Positions 8,297 through 18,810 of a DNA stretch of 64,000 bases are shown in pieces. This stretch comes from Sediminibacillus terrae. GTDB taxonomy: Bacteria > Bacillota > Bacilli > Bacillales > Amphibacillaceae. The notes below the pieces were generated by a model. The model saw nothing but the letters and a program-made list of their open reading frames with translations, was not told the origin of the DNA and ran no database searches. The first letter of the stretch is position 1; each line of letters starts with the position of its first letter. The position numbers were made by a program, and so were the translations under genes. Where the stretch lies: positions 124,001-188,000 of the forward strand of contig NZ_VZDQ01000027.1 of NCBI RefSeq assembly GCF_009602435.1, in the 5' to 3' direction.

Positions 8297-8617
8297 ATTT
8301 TGACCACCCTTTAGTTTTTTAGGTAGACGTCGGGCAGCCGTGAAGGTTACAACTGACTTTCTTTTTTGCATGGATATTTGCATGGATATGAATGAATATG
8401 TATAAAATGCTGCATGTGCGAAAAGGAAGGAAGCTATAGGCGATTGTTTCGCCCGGGGTATGGAAATGGGCGGTGGGCAGGAATCACAACTGTGTACGCC
8501 CATCATACATTACATTATAAATAAGCGGCATGGGATGTTCTCACTAAAAAAACAGGAGTACCAGTAGGATATCAACAGGATAATCCACTTTTTCTTTAAA
8601 AAAATGAAATTTAACGG

Positions 8618-8652
8618 TTGAATTAATATACTTAATAGTGCATAATAATTCA
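8618..8652 (+). promoter_or_regulatory. argG promoter with overlapping ARG-box-like dyad
   Basis: A sigma-A type promoter: TTGAAT at 8618-8623, 17-base spacer, CATAAT at 8641-8646. The dyad TGCATAATAATTCA (8639-8652) matches the ARG-box pattern TGAATNNNNATTCA with one mismatch and covers the -10 region, which would let an ArgR/AhrC repressor block transcription. The rest of the 415-base gap between the DUF4349 gene and argG shows nothing else. Confidence 0.6.
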
Positions 8653-8712
8653 TACAAACCAAACATGCTCAGTCTATTAATAGATTACAAGCAGAAGGGG
8701 AGCGTTAATCAA

Positions 8713-9972
8713 ATGAAAAAAGATAAGATTGTGTTGGCATACTCAGGTGGTCTTGATACTTCTGTCGCTATCAAATGGCTTCAGGATAAATATAATTTTG
8801 ACGTGATTGCTGTCGCGTTGGATGTGGGGGAAGGGAAGGATTTGGACTTTGTGAAAAATAAAGCCCTCGATGTTGGAGCAGTCAAATCATATGTGGTGGA
8901 CGCCAAATCGCTCTTTGCGGATGAATATGTACTTCCGGCCTTGCAAGCCAACCTATTGTACGAAAACAAATACCCTTTGATTTCGGCATTGTCCAGACCC
9001 TTGATCGCCAAGGTTCTTGTAGGAATCGCCGAAAAGGAGGGTGCGGTAGCTGTAGCACATGGCTGTACGGGAAAAGGGAACGATCAAGTGAGATTCGATG
9101 TGGCATTTACTGCCTTGAATCCAGATCTGGAAATTGTCGCTCCAGTGCGTGAATGGGCAATGTCGAGGGATGAGGAAATTGCCTATGCTGAAGAAAATGG
9201 GATTCCGGTTCCGGTCGATCTCGATAATCCCTACAGTGTCGATCAGAACCTGTGGGGAAGAAGCAATGAATGCGGCATTTTGGAAGACCCATGGGCGGAA
9301 GCTCCCAAAGGCGCTTACGATTTAACAACAGATCCGGTCGATGCGCCCGACACACCTCAGGTCGTCCAAATCACCTTTGAACAAGGGAAGCCAGTATCGC
9401 TTGATGGTGAAGCGATGGAATTTTCCAAACTTATACTTGCATTGAACCAGATCGCCGGGAAGCATGGTGTCGGACGGATCGACCACGTCGAGAACCGTTT
9501 GGTCGGGATCAAATCACGGGAAATCTATGAGGCTCCAGCCGCACTGACATTGATTGCAGCCCATCAAGAGTTGGAAGCACTGACGCTTCCTCGCGAGGTG
9601 GCTCAGTTCAAGCCGACGGTAGAGCAAAAGTTGGCTCAGACGGTATATGATGGGCTGTGGTATTCTCCGTTGACAAAGGCCTTGCAGGCGTTCATTGAAC
9701 AAACCCAGACCCAGGTGTCGGGAACAGTCAAGGTCAAGCTGTACAAAGGTCACGCACAAGTCATCGGCCGGGAATCGGCACAGTCGCTTTATGATTTTGA
9801 TTTGGCAACCTATAAACCGGAGGACTCTTTCGATCACGAAGCTGCTCTTGGTTTCATCAAGCTGTGGGGGCTTCCTACAAAGGTCCATGCCGCAGTCAAT
9901 CGGACCAATACGGTAGCAGATGATTCCATTGAAAATGTTGTCGTCGATGTGAAGGAAGCTGTTAAACAATGA
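8713..9972 (+). CDS. argG: Argininosuccinate synthase
   Basis: 419 residues. ATP-dependent condensation of citrulline and aspartate. The N-terminal [16 protein letters not shown] contains the PP-loop ATP pyrophosphatase motif; [13 protein letters not shown] is the citrulline/ATP-binding block and [10 protein letters not shown] is also family-typical. The start at 8713 follows AGAAGGGGAG; the open frame reaches 8638 but the preceding 25 codons overlap the promoter. It ends in an ATGA overlap with argH, so both enzymes are translated together in the last two steps of arginine synthesis. Control by arginine through the overlapping dyad upstream is inferred. Confidence 0.96.
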   Translation: MKKDKIVLAYSGGLDTSVAIKWLQDKYNFDVIAVALDVGEGKDLDFVKNKALDVGAVKSYVVDAKSLFADEYVLPALQANLLYENKYPLISALSRPLIAKVLVGIAEKEGAVAVAHGCTGKGNDQVRFDVAFTALNPDLEIVAPVREWAMSRDEEIAYAEENGIPVPVDLDNPYSVDQNLWGRSNECGILEDPWAEAPKGAYDLTTDPVDAPDTPQVVQITFEQGKPVSLDGEAMEFSKLILALNQIAGKHGVGRIDHVENRLVGIKSREIYEAPAALTLIAAHQELEALTLPREVAQFKPTVEQKLAQTVYDGLWYSPLTKALQAFIEQTQTQVSGTVKVKLYKGHAQVIGRESAQSLYDFDLATYKPEDSFDHEAALGFIKLWGLPTKVHAAVNRTNTVADDSIENVVVDVKEAVKQ

Positions 9973-11387
9973 AACTATGGGGCGGACGGTTCACCAAGCC
10001 GACTAATGAGTTAGTCGATGAATATACAGCATCCATTCATTTTGACCAAAAGCTGGCAGTCCATGATATACAAGGGAGCCTTGCCCATGTGGAAATGTTG
10101 AAGGTTTGCGGCATCCTGTCTGAAGAAGATGCGGGTGACATCACAGATGGATTGAAAGCCGTAGGAAGCAAGATAACAGCTGGAGAGGCTGTGCTAAGTG
10201 AAGAGAACGAAGATATTCATATGAATATAGAAAAATTGCTTATTGATGAAATAGGCCCTGTAGGAGGGAAGCTCCATACTGGCCGGAGCCGGAATGATCA
10301 AGTCGCTTTGGATATGCGATTGTATTTGCGGGAAGCATTGCTGACGATCAGCCAGTTACTGTTGGATGTGCAAAAGGCGCTGCACAAACAGGCCGGGGAC
10401 AATCTGGAAACGGTGCTCCCAGGGTACACCCATTTACAGCGTGCCCAGCCCGTCCTGTTTGCCCATCATATGATGGCATATGTTTACATGTTCCAACGGG
10501 ATATCGAACGCTTATCCGATAGCTGGAAGCGGGTTAATCAGTCACCGCTTGGCGCAGGTGCACTGGCCGGGACAACATTTCCGATCGATCGGCAATATGT
10601 AGCCGACAAGCTCGGTTTTGAAGGGATTTGTGAAAACAGCCTAGATGCGGTAAGCGATCGGGATTTTGTCGTCGAGTTTTTGGCCAATGCCTCTCTCGTT
10701 TCCACGCATTTGTCCAGACTTTGTGAGGAGCTCGTGCAATGGTCTAGTGCCGAATTCAATTTTATCGAGTTGGACGATGCATTTTGTACAGGAAGCAGTA
10801 TGATGCCGCAGAAGAAAAACCCCGATGTTGCCGAGCTTGTCCGGGGGAAAACGGGTAGAGTGTACGGACACTTGATGGCCATGCTGACGACGCTGAAAGG
10901 ACTGCCGCTAGCTTATAACAAAGATATGCAGGAGGATAAGGAAGGGATGTTCGATTCGGTTGAGACCTTGAAAGGAGCGCTTGCCTTGTTTGCCCCGATG
11001 GTTGAAACCATGGAAGTAAAGGCTGACAACATGTATGAAGCCGTGGCAAAGGATTACTCCAATGCGACGGACTTGGCAGATTATTTAGTGGGCAAGGGCA
11101 TGGCATTCCGGGAATCACATGCCGTTGTCGGGCAGGCTGTATTGTACGGTATAAACCACCAAAAATTTTTAATGGATTTATCCCTTGAGGAATTCCGGCA
11201 GTTCTCTTCCTTGATCGAGGGAGACATTTACGAGGTGCTGACGCCAAAGGCTGTAGTCAATGCCAGAGATGTAGCCGGAGGTACTGCACAAAACCGGGTA
11301 GAGGAACAAATAGCTTCTGCCAATCAACTTTTCCAAATGAGTGTGGAATGGATTGAACAACATAAACAATTGATCGGCTGCGAATAA
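9969..11387 (+). CDS. argH: Argininosuccinate lyase
   Basis: 472 residues, the expected family length. Cleaves argininosuccinate to arginine and fumarate. It begins MKLWGGRF, has [11 protein letters not shown] in the first third, HLQRAQP, and the fumarase/aspartase-superfamily signature [12 protein letters not shown] with the catalytic serine loop. The start codon overlaps the argG stop (ATGA at 9969-9972). A Rho-independent terminator follows at 11412, separating argGH from carAB-argF. Confidence 0.96.
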   Translation: MKLWGGRFTKPTNELVDEYTASIHFDQKLAVHDIQGSLAHVEMLKVCGILSEEDAGDITDGLKAVGSKITAGEAVLSEENEDIHMNIEKLLIDEIGPVGGKLHTGRSRNDQVALDMRLYLREALLTISQLLLDVQKALHKQAGDNLETVLPGYTHLQRAQPVLFAHHMMAYVYMFQRDIERLSDSWKRVNQSPLGAGALAGTTFPIDRQYVADKLGFEGICENSLDAVSDRDFVVEFLANASLVSTHLSRLCEELVQWSSAEFNFIELDDAFCTGSSMMPQKKNPDVAELVRGKTGRVYGHLMAMLTTLKGLPLAYNKDMQEDKEGMFDSVETLKGALALFAPMVETMEVKADNMYEAVAKDYSNATDLADYLVGKGMAFRESHAVVGQAVLYGINHQKFLMDLSLEEFRQFSSLIEGDIYEVLTPKAVVNARDVAGGTAQNRVEEQIASANQLFQMSVEWIEQHKQLIGCE

Positions 11388-11411
11388 TTTATTTTCATAA
11401 TAAGGATGGGA

Positions 11412-11451
11412 ACGGCTTGCTCCAGATACGAAGGCAGCAGGCCGTATTTTT
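11412..11451 (+). terminator. Terminator after argH
   Basis: The stem ACGGCTTGCT (11412-11421) with AGCAGGCCGT (11436-11445) gives ten pairs including one G-T, followed by ATTTTT. It implies separate transcription of argGH and carAB-argF. Confidence 0.7.
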
Positions 11452-11460
11452 CCACCCGTA

Positions 11461-11493
11461 TGTATAAATATTCTTATTTACGAATAAATATCA
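11461..11493 (+). promoter_or_regulatory. Tandem ARG-box-like dyads before carA
   Basis: Two AT-rich sequences, TGTATAAATATTCT (11461-11474) and ACGAATAAATATCA (11480-11493), resemble ARG-box halves spaced about two helical turns apart, 25 bases before the carA start. The arrangement suggests arginine repression of carAB-argF. Each has mismatches to the consensus, so binding is predicted only. Confidence 0.5.
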
Positions 11494-11517
11494 AACAGCC
11501 GCGAGAGGAGTGGAACA

Positions 11518-12621
11518 ATGATCGAAACACCAGGCTATCTTGTGTTGAACACTGGGGACGTGTTGGAAGGGAAATGGCTGGGGACAGAAATTGCCGTTGA
11601 AGGTGAATTGGTATTTAACACAGCAATGACAGGCTACCAGGAAGTTATGACAGACCCTTCCTACGCAGGCCAGATTGTCACCATGACGTATCCGCTGATT
11701 GGCAACTATGGAGTGAACGATATAGACCATGAAAGCATCAAACCGTCACTGGCGGGGCTGATCATTTCTCATCCATGTCAGACACCCGAACATTATCAGG
11801 CAAAGTCCACCGTAAACGAAATGGTGGAACAGTATAAGATACCGGCCTTGTACGGCATCGACACAAGGGCATTGACCAGAATTATCCGTGAACATGGAGA
11901 AGTTTATGGCAAAATCACAGCGGAACCTGAAGACCTGCCGGTACATCGGAAAGTGGATCCGGAAATCGTCAAACAGGTTTCCGTTCGCAGTCCGGTCGAA
12001 ATTCCTGCAAAACCGATGCCTGCCATCACCGGAAAGAAACCCAAACACATTGTTTTGTACGATTACGGTTATAAACATTCCATCACACATACCTTGACGG
12101 AGCTTGGCTGCAATGTGACAGTGGTGCCCTATGACACGGATTTGGCGGTCCTGGACAACCTAAAGCCCGACGGAGTCGTGTTGTCCAATGGTCCCGGAGA
12201 TCCTGAAGACTTGGCTGGATTGGCTCGTATTATCAAGCAAATTACCGACAGTTATCCAACTTTGGGCATTTGTTTAGGGCATCAGCTGGTAGCCCTCGCA
12301 AACGGAGGGAAGACAGAACGTCTGCCTTATGGACACCGGGGAAGCAATCACCCGGTGAAGGATTTGCTGACCGGGAAGGTTTTCATCACCTCGCAAAACC
12401 ACGGTTATGTAGTTGATGAAAACTCTATTAAACTGTCAGACTGGGAAGTATCTCATATCAATGTCAATGATCGATCGGTTGAAGGCCTGGTTCATCGTCA
12501 TAAGCCCGTCCTGACCGTTCAATTCCATCCAGAAGCCCACCCAGGGCCGATAGATACTTATTCGATTTTTCAGGACTTTTTACAGATGATACCGAGCGAG
12601 GGAGAGGTGCAGCATGCCTAA
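11518..12621 (+). CDS. carA: Carbamoyl-phosphate synthase, small (glutaminase) subunit
   Basis: 367 residues. It has the CPSase small-chain N-terminal domain ([18 protein letters not shown]) and a class I glutamine amidotransferase domain with nucleophile Cys in LGICLGHQL and the His-Glu pair in FHPEAHPGP. It supplies ammonia to CarB. The neighbouring argF and the upstream ARG-box-like dyads indicate the arginine-specific isozyme. RBS GAGAGGAG precedes the ATG, and the end overlaps carB by 8 bases. Confidence 0.95.
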   Translation: MIETPGYLVLNTGDVLEGKWLGTEIAVEGELVFNTAMTGYQEVMTDPSYAGQIVTMTYPLIGNYGVNDIDHESIKPSLAGLIISHPCQTPEHYQAKSTVNEMVEQYKIPALYGIDTRALTRIIREHGEVYGKITAEPEDLPVHRKVDPEIVKQVSVRSPVEIPAKPMPAITGKKPKHIVLYDYGYKHSITHTLTELGCNVTVVPYDTDLAVLDNLKPDGVVLSNGPGDPEDLAGLARIIKQITDSYPTLGICLGHQLVALANGGKTERLPYGHRGSNHPVKDLLTGKVFITSQNHGYVVDENSIKLSDWEVSHINVNDRSVEGLVHRHKPVLTVQFHPEAHPGPIDTYSIFQDFLQMIPSEGEVQHA

Positions 12622-15600
12622 GTTTTCACACATCCATAAAGTTTTGGTCATCGGTTCGGGGCCGATTGTCATCGGCCAGGCTGCAGAGTTTGATTACGCA
12701 GGTACCCAAGCTTGCCTGGCCTTAAAAGAGGAAGGAATCGAAGTGGTGCTGGTCAACAACAACCCGGCTACGATCATGACCGATCCTGACATTGCAGATC
12801 AGGTATATTTAGAACCGCTGACTAGTTCTTCTTTGACAGCAATTATCGAAAAGGAAAGACCAGATGGCATTTTGCCGACATTGGGCGGACAGACCGGCCT
12901 GAATCTGGCAGTAGCTCTATCTGAATCCGGAGCATTGGAAAAATACGAGGTCGAATTGCTGGGGACGCCGCTTGATACCATCCAAAAAGGAGAAGACCGG
13001 GAAATTTTCAAATCGATGATGACGGCAATTGATGAACCAGTCCCCGAAAGCATCACGACCAGCTCGGTGGAAGAAGCGGTCCGTTTTGCAAGTACCGCTG
13101 GTTACCCGATGATCATCCGACCCGCCTATACGTTGGGTGGAGGAGGCGGTGGGATCGCCAATAATGAAAAAGAGCTTAAGGCGATAGTCCGCAACGGCCT
13201 GCATGCGAGTCCGATCGGCCAGGTGCAGGTCGACCAAAGTGTGAAGGGTTGGAAGGAAGTCGAGTATGAGGTGATGCGAGATGCCAATGATACATGCATT
13301 ATTGTCTGCAATATGGAAAATATCGATCCTGTCGGTGTCCATACCGGCGACAGCATTGTTGTTGCGCCTTCTCAAATGCTCAATGACCGGCAGTATCAGC
13401 TGCTTCGTTCCACTTCCTGCAAGGTGATCCGGGAATTAGGGGTGGTCGGAGGATGTAACATCCAGTTTGCTCTCAACCCCGATAGCGACGAGTACGTCAT
13501 CATCGAGGTGAATCCGAGAGTCAGCCGTTCCAGCGCCCTCGCGTCAAAAGCAACTGGTTACCCGATTGCCCGCATTGCTGCCAAGCTGGCATTGGGCTAT
13601 CAACTGGATGAAGTGATCAATCCGATTACCGGCCATACTTACGCAAGCTTCGAACCTGCAATCGACTATATTGCCGTGAAAATTCCGCGCTGGCCATTTG
13701 ATAAATTTGCTGGTGCCGACAGGCTGCTTGGTACGCAGATGAAAGCAACCGGAGAAGTCATGGCACTTGCACGTAACTTTCCTGCTGCCTTGAACAAGGC
13801 CGTCCGCTCGCTTGAAATCGGTACGGAGTACTTGAACTGGCCTGCGCATGCCGAGTGGGACGCGGGCGCAATCGAGCAAGCGCTCGTCCAGGCGACGGAT
13901 GAGCGGATATTTATCATAGCCGAGGCTTTTCGGCGTGGATACTCCATTGATGATATTCATCGACTGACGGAAATCAATAAATATTATTTGAGTGAAATTG
14001 CGGGGATGATCCAGACGGAGACCGAGCTTCGCGATAAAAGCTGGCAATCCCTTGGTAAGCAGGAATTGAGCAAACTTAAGTATTACGGATACGCTGATCG
14101 ACTGTTGGCGGATATCTTTCAGATCAGCCAGCAGGAGGTTCATCAACGCTGCATGGAACTCGGATTGACTCCCGCTTATAAAATGGTCGATACGTGCGCT
14201 GCGGAATTTTCGGCAGAGACGCCTTACTTTTATAGTTCATGGAAAGAAAGCGATGAAGTAGAAGCAATCCAGGGAAATAAAAAGGTTGCCGTGCTTGGCT
14301 CGGGGCCGATACGGATCGGGCAGGGAGTGGAATTTGATTATTGCTCGGTCCATGCAGCCATGTCTTTACAAGCGCAAGGTATCAAGGCTATCGTGATCAA
14401 TAACAATCCGGAAACAGTCAGCACCGATTTTAATACAGCAGACCACTTATACTTCGAACCGTTGACGGAGGAAGACGTCCTTCACGTACTGGAAAAAGAA
14501 GAGGCGGATGGGGTGCTGGTGCAGTTCGGCGGCCAAACCGCCGTGAACTTGGCAGAGGGACTTAGCAAAGCTGGTATGCCTGTGTGCGGTACCTCCTTGG
14601 CTGCTATTGAAGCCGTTGAAGACCGGGATCAATTTTATCGTTTGTTGAAACGGCTGGCGATTCCGCACATTCCAGGGGAAACAGTGATGGACGTGAAGGA
14701 TGCAGAGGAAATAGCAGAACGAATCGGTTATCCGGTGTTGCTTCGCCCTTCCTACGTGATTGGTGGTCGGGGGATGGTTGTCATACAGGATCAAGAGCAG
14801 CTGCTCGACTATATTGACAGTCTGAAACAGCATGCACCTGCTTCGCGAATCTTTCCGCTGCTGATCGATCGCTTTATTTCCGGCTATGAAGTGGAGGTTG
14901 ATGCGGTTTGTGATGGAGAGGATATTCTGATTCCGGGGATATTTGAACATATCGAAAAAGCGGGCGTCCACTCCGGAGACAGTACAGCTGTGTTCCCTGC
15001 TCCAGGTTTGACGGAGGATCAGCGGAATACGATCGAGCGGTACACAAAACAAATTTCAACAGAACTCGATTTAAAAGGAATCATTAACATTCAATTTGTC
15101 ATCAGCGAAGACAGGCAAGACCTTTACGTGCTGGAGGTAAATCCACGGGCTTCCCGGACTGTTCCGATTGCCAGCAAAGTTACCGGTGTCCCGCTTATCG
15201 ATTTGGCCACCCGGGTGCAAATGGGAGAATCACTGGCAGAAACGGATTGGAGTACTGGTCTTCATGAGCCGGCCGGCTATTATGCCGTAAAGGTCCCGGT
15301 TTTTTCTACCAACAAACTGCCAGGTGTCGATCCGTTTCTTGGACCGGAGATGAAGTCCACCGGGGAAGCAATCGGGCTTGGCTTGACTGTAGAATCGGCA
15401 ATGGCCAAGGCGTTCGGATGGAAGGAAAACAACCTGTTGGACCTGGAGGGCAATCAACAAATTTATTTATCCCTCGGAAATGACTTCGGTCAATTGCCGG
15501 CAGAATTATTCGCCTTGCTGGAGAAATTGCCGGTGGATATCTATGCTGACAAAGCGACGGCTGATTCTCTTGAAAGCAGGGATATTGCTGTTCGTAAGGT

Positions 15601-15859
15601 TATATCACTTGAGGAGGCTGGAAACAGATGTCTGGACAGTGCATTTGCTTTGGTTTGTGACCTGCTGCAAGGTTCCGGAACAGATGGCCACATGCGACTT
15701 AGAGAAGATGCCTTGAAAACCGACACATTATGTATTACTTCAGCGGAAACGTTGACTGCATACTTGAAAGCCTCGACCCAAATCAAAGAACAACCATATG
15801 CAATGAATCAATATCTATCCATGAGCGAAGGGTTAAACAAAGCGAAGGAGCGTGTGTGA
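12614..15859 (+). CDS. carB: Carbamoyl-phosphate synthase, large subunit (arginine-specific)
   Basis: 1081 residues with the internally duplicated ATP-grasp architecture: two halves each starting with a GSGPI.IGQ..EFDY block (near residues 14 and 560) and each with NNNP(A/E)T, GGQT and EVNPR.SR motifs. The first half makes carboxyphosphate and uses ammonia from CarA; the second phosphorylates carbamate. The C-terminal ~130 residues form the MGS-like regulatory domain, relatively divergent as in arginine-specific isozymes. The start overlaps carA, and the stop is followed immediately by argF. Confidence 0.95.
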   Translation: MPKFSHIHKVLVIGSGPIVIGQAAEFDYAGTQACLALKEEGIEVVLVNNNPATIMTDPDIADQVYLEPLTSSSLTAIIEKERPDGILPTLGGQTGLNLAVALSESGALEKYEVELLGTPLDTIQKGEDREIFKSMMTAIDEPVPESITTSSVEEAVRFASTAGYPMIIRPAYTLGGGGGGIANNEKELKAIVRNGLHASPIGQVQVDQSVKGWKEVEYEVMRDANDTCIIVCNMENIDPVGVHTGDSIVVAPSQMLNDRQYQLLRSTSCKVIRELGVVGGCNIQFALNPDSDEYVIIEVNPRVSRSSALASKATGYPIARIAAKLALGYQLDEVINPITGHTYASFEPAIDYIAVKIPRWPFDKFAGADRLLGTQMKATGEVMALARNFPAALNKAVRSLEIGTEYLNWPAHAEWDAGAIEQALVQATDERIFIIAEAFRRGYSIDDIHRLTEINKYYLSEIAGMIQTETELRDKSWQSLGKQELSKLKYYGYADRLLADIFQISQQEVHQRCMELGLTPAYKMVDTCAAEFSAETPYFYSSWKESDEVEAIQGNKKVAVLGSGPIRIGQGVEFDYCSVHAAMSLQAQGIKAIVINNNPETVSTDFNTADHLYFEPLTEEDVLHVLEKEEADGVLVQFGGQTAVNLAEGLSKAGMPVCGTSLAAIEAVEDRDQFYRLLKRLAIPHIPGETVMDVKDAEEIAERIGYPVLLRPSYVIGGRGMVVIQDQEQLLDYIDSLKQHAPASRIFPLLIDRFISGYEVEVDAVCDGEDILIPGIFEHIEKAGVHSGDSTAVFPAPGLTEDQRNTIERYTKQISTELDLKGIINIQFVISEDRQDLYVLEVNPRASRTVPIASKVTGVPLIDLATRVQMGESLAETDWSTGLHEPAGYYAVKVPVFSTNKLPGVDPFLGPEMKSTGEAIGLGLTVESAMAKAFGWKENNLLDLEGNQQIYLSLGNDFGQLPAELFALLEKLPVDIYADKATADSLESRDIAVRKVISLEEAGNRCLDSAFALVCDLLQGSGTDGHMRLREDALKTDTLCITSAETLTAYLKASTQIKEQPYAMNQYLSMSEGLNKAKERV

Positions 15860-15861
15860 AG

Positions 15862-16821
15862 ATGGGATTGATGAAAGAGATCAGTATCCAGCAACAATTG
15901 GCAGGAAAGGATTTTTTGACGCTTGCCGATTACAGCAAGCCAGAAATCGCTTATTTGCTCGAACTTGCCGCATATCTGAAAAACCAACGCCTCAAAGGTT
16001 CAGTGGAGCAGCCGTTACAGGGTAAAACCCTGGGAATGATCTTTGAAAAATCGTCTACCCGTACACGCGTTTCTTTTGAAGCGGGGATTTATCAATTGGG
16101 CGGCACAGGATTGTTTCTCAGCTCAGATGATATCCAAATCGGCAGAGGTGAACCGATTTCAGATACAGCTAAGGTACTTTCCGGTTATTTGGATGGCATG
16201 ATGATTCGGACTTTCTCGCAGCAAGTGGTAGAGGAGTTGGCGGAAAATGCCACCATTCCGGTCATCAATGGGTTGACGGACAGCTACCATCCATGTCAGG
16301 TTCTGGCGGACCTGCAAACGATTGAAGAAGTTAAGGGCGGATTATCGGGAGTCAAGCTTGCTTACATCGGTGACGGGAACAATATGGCCCATTCTTTGAT
16401 GCTGGGTGGGTCTATCATGGGGATGGATATCATTATAGCTGCTCCGGGAGGGTATCAGCCGGAAAAGGCGATCACCAAACACGCCCAGTCGATTGCAGCG
16501 TCGAATGGCAGCAAAGTGGAGGTGACCTCCGATGTTGTCGCTGCTGTCGATAAAGCAGACGTAGTTTACACGGATGTGTGGGCCAGTATGGGGCAGGAAA
16601 GTGAACAAGCGGTACGGGAGCAGGTATTTCTCGATTTTCAGGTAAACAAAAAATTACTGGAGCTTGCTCATCCGGATGCTATTTTTATGCACTGTCTGCC
16701 CGCCCATCGAGGAGAAGAAGTCACGGCAGACGTGATTGATGGAAAAAAATCGGTCGTTTTCCGACAAGCGGAGAACAGACTCCATGCCCAGAAAGCCTTA
16801 ATGACCGCCCTCATGGGATAA
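15862..16821 (+). CDS. argF: Ornithine carbamoyltransferase
   Basis: 319 residues. It transfers carbamoyl from carbamoyl phosphate to ornithine. SSTRTRVSFE is the carbamoyl-phosphate site, HPCQVLADL and DVWASMGQE are the ornithine-side blocks, and HCLPAHRGEEV carries the conserved catalytic Cys. The ATG at 15862 follows GAAGGAG by 11 bases; an in-frame GTG at 15856, overlapping the carB stop as GTGA, is an alternative. It is the last gene of the carAB-argF unit, whose product carbamoyl phosphate it uses directly. Confidence 0.95.
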   Translation: MGLMKEISIQQQLAGKDFLTLADYSKPEIAYLLELAAYLKNQRLKGSVEQPLQGKTLGMIFEKSSTRTRVSFEAGIYQLGGTGLFLSSDDIQIGRGEPISDTAKVLSGYLDGMMIRTFSQQVVEELAENATIPVINGLTDSYHPCQVLADLQTIEEVKGGLSGVKLAYIGDGNNMAHSLMLGGSIMGMDIIIAAPGGYQPEKAITKHAQSIAASNGSKVEVTSDVVAAVDKADVVYTDVWASMGQESEQAVREQVFLDFQVNKKLLELAHPDAIFMHCLPAHRGEEVTADVIDGKKSVVFRQAENRLHAQKALMTALMG

Positions 16822-16943
16822 GGGGCCGTTGAAATTGGCTGTACAGGTGCATGATAGATAAGCAGCGACATAACGAGAATGATTCTTCGTCGGCTAAAAA
16901 TAAGTTTTTGACCAGATGAACAAACAAAGCCATGTGAATAGTG

Positions 16944-16987
16944 CTGAAAAAGGGGCTTCCCAAATGAATGGGACAGCCCCTTTTCAG
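16944..16987. terminator. Bidirectional terminator between argF and the RsbR-like gene
   Basis: A long stem: CTGAAAAAGGGGCTTCCC pairs with GGGACAGCCCCTTTTCAG around a short AT-rich loop, with T-runs on both strands. It can end both the carAB-argF transcript and the convergent RsbR-like transcript. Confidence 0.8.
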
Positions 16988-16992
16988 TATAT

Positions 16993-17874
16993 CTATAGGT
17001 TTTTGTTTGCTTGTAAGGCACTGACGCCGTTACTTTGATCCACTCGTTGATTGACTAAATATTCATCGAGGGCTTGCTGTAAGGTTCCTTTGATTTCCGC
17101 CTTGTTTTCGAAAACTAAATCCTGTGCCATCATATTACGGACAGTTTCCGGACGTAACCCTGTAATAACGGGAGTACACCCCATCATGCCTATTCCGTCC
17201 AACAGTTTCAAGAAGTTTGTGGCGATATTGGATTCCATTCCCAAAATACCGGACAGATCCATGATCAAGGTACGAATGCGCAGTCTTCCGATTTCCATTA
17301 ACACCTTTTCCTCGATGGTGGTGACGCGGGAGGCGTCAATTTCTCCAATCAAGGGGAGGATACATACATTTGGCGTAACCGGTATAATCGGGACGGAGAG
17401 ATTTTCGACCATCTCACGTTGTGATTCGATTAATTCATCTTTATATTTGGAATAACTGATAAAAAATCCATTGAGAAATTCGTCGATCAATGCATTGATT
17501 TTGCTCTCTGTGTCATAGAATCGCTCCCGATCCACATCCATTCCGGACAGCAATTCATAATCATGCAAGGCTACCCATAGGGTTCTGCGGATGGCTTGTA
17601 CCCATTCCAATTTAAATGCCAGCGTCAGGGAGTAGTTCGCCCAGGCTATTCCCTCTTGTTTTGCAAAAGCCACTACTTCATCTTTTTGATCCTCCACGAC
17701 GTAAAGGACAATTTTGAGCGCGTTCTTCAATAGATTTATATTGCCGATAACACGGATTTCTTCAATCTTGTCCCGGACATTGACAGCTTCATTTAACAGT
17801 TTTTGTTCGAATGGTTCTCTGTTTTGGATGAGGAAATCTTTGATGTTCATCCCTTCTTCATAATACCAGTCCAT
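16993..17874 (-). CDS. RsbR-like stressosome protein with STAS domain
   Basis: 293 residues. The C-terminal ~120 residues are a STAS domain beginning ILPLIGEIDASRV, with the MDLSG strand and the ITGLRPE helix end typical of RsbR paralogues. The N-terminal ~150 residues should be a globin-like or other sensor domain. Stressosome RsbR proteins control RsbT release and sigma-B activation. After DLSG the usual D-T/S phosphoacceptor context is replaced by ILGMESNIATNF, so the phosphorylation site may be shifted or missing. The start at 17874 is favoured over Met9, which has no spacing from its purine run. No rsbS/rsbT genes are adjacent. Confidence 0.75.
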   Translation of the reverse strand: MDWYYEEGMNIKDFLIQNREPFEQKLLNEAVNVRDKIEEIRVIGNINLLKNALKIVLYVVEDQKDEVVAFAKQEGIAWANYSLTLAFKLEWVQAIRRTLWVALHDYELLSGMDVDRERFYDTESKINALIDEFLNGFFISYSKYKDELIESQREMVENLSVPIIPVTPNVCILPLIGEIDASRVTTIEEKVLMEIGRLRIRTLIMDLSGILGMESNIATNFLKLLDGIGMMGCTPVITGLRPETVRNMMAQDLVFENKAEIKGTLQQALDEYLVNQRVDQSNGVSALQANKNL

Positions 17875-18024
17875 GATTATTCACTATCCTTTCTACGAAA
17901 GTAGGAAATATGAGATAAAACGATTGTTTTGTCACTTTTTGCTCAAATAGTGATTAGATTATAACAAAATCTCCATCCGATTAAAATTAATAGGGTGCTT
18001 CACAATAGGTATTGGTAAAAATTG

Positions 18025-18074
18025 TTGTCAATCACCAGCATAAGCTTTATTATAATAAGTGAGTAATCACTCAC
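18025..18074 (+). promoter_or_regulatory. Promoter and TetR-type operator of the ABC exporter operon
   Basis: TTGTCA (18025-18030), 17-base spacer, TATTAT (18048-18053; TATAAT is also present at 18051). Directly downstream is the perfect dyad GTGAGT-AATC-ACTCAC (18059-18074), just before the RBS. A TetR regulator is encoded as the third gene of the operon, so autorepression through this dyad is likely. Confidence 0.65.
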
Positions 18075-18090
18075 TAATGGAGGGGATGAA

Positions 18091-18810
18091 ATGGAGATTG
18101 TGGAACTGCGACATGTATCGCATTCATTCGGTAAACAGAGTGTCCTGCAGAACATTAGCCTGACCATTCAACGCGGAAGGATTTTTGGATTGCTCGGTCC
18201 TTCCGGATCTGGTAAAACGACACTTGTAAAAACGATTGTCGGCACTTTAACGCCTGAAGCAGGAGAAGTAGTAGTGTTGGATACCCGGATGCCATCCCTG
18301 CAAACAATGGAATCCATCGGTTATATGGCACAGTCGGATGCTCTTTATCATGAGTTGACAGCAAAGGAAAATCTCGCTTTTTTTGCAGCGATTTACGGTG
18401 TGCCCAAAAAACAGGTGGCCGGGCGCATCGATGAAGTTTTAGAAGATGTTGGTTTGCAAGACAGCAAACATAAAATTGTCCAGGGGTTTTCCGGAGGTAT
18501 GAAGCGGCGTCTATCCTTGGCTGCGGCGTTGATCCATCGCCCTGAACTGTTAATTCTTGATGAACCGACGGTAGGAATCGATCCTTTATTACGCAATAAA
18601 ATTTGGGATAGGTTTGCCGATCTGAAAAGGCGAGGAACAACCGTTATCGTTACCACTCATGTGATGGATGAAGCAGAACGGTGCGATAAGTTAGGGCTGT
18701 TAAGGGGCGGAAATATCATTGCTCACGGATCTCCCCAAGCGTTAAAACGGGATACGGGTACCGACTCGATTGAAAAAGCGTTTCTAAAGTACGGGAGGGA
18801 AGAAGCATGA
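18091..18810 (+). CDS. ABC exporter ATPase subunit
   Basis: 239 residues. Walker A GPSGSGKTT, signature FSGGMKRRL, Walker B LLILDEPTVGID and switch histidine in VTTHVMDE. It belongs to the drug/natamycin-type ABC-2 exporter ATPases (CcmA-like). RBS GGAGGGG precedes the ATG. The stop overlaps the permease start by four bases (ATGA at 18807), and the complex is probably a homodimeric ATPase with the ABC-2 permease. The substrate is unknown; the TetR partner suggests induction by a toxic compound or antibiotic. Confidence 0.88.
   Translation: MEIVELRHVSHSFGKQSVLQNISLTIQRGRIFGLLGPSGSGKTTLVKTIVGTLTPEAGEVVVLDTRMPSLQTMESIGYMAQSDALYHELTAKENLAFFAAIYGVPKKQVAGRIDEVLEDVGLQDSKHKIVQGFSGGMKRRLSLAAALIHRPELLILDEPTVGIDPLLRNKIWDRFADLKRRGTTVIVTTHVMDEAERCDKLGLLRGGNIIAHGSPQALKRDTGTDSIEKAFLKYGREEA

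Noticed and set aside
14447-15052. 201-codon minus-strand frame within carB
   Set aside because: Antisense shadow in a highly conserved gene; the frame has no sensible product and no RBS.
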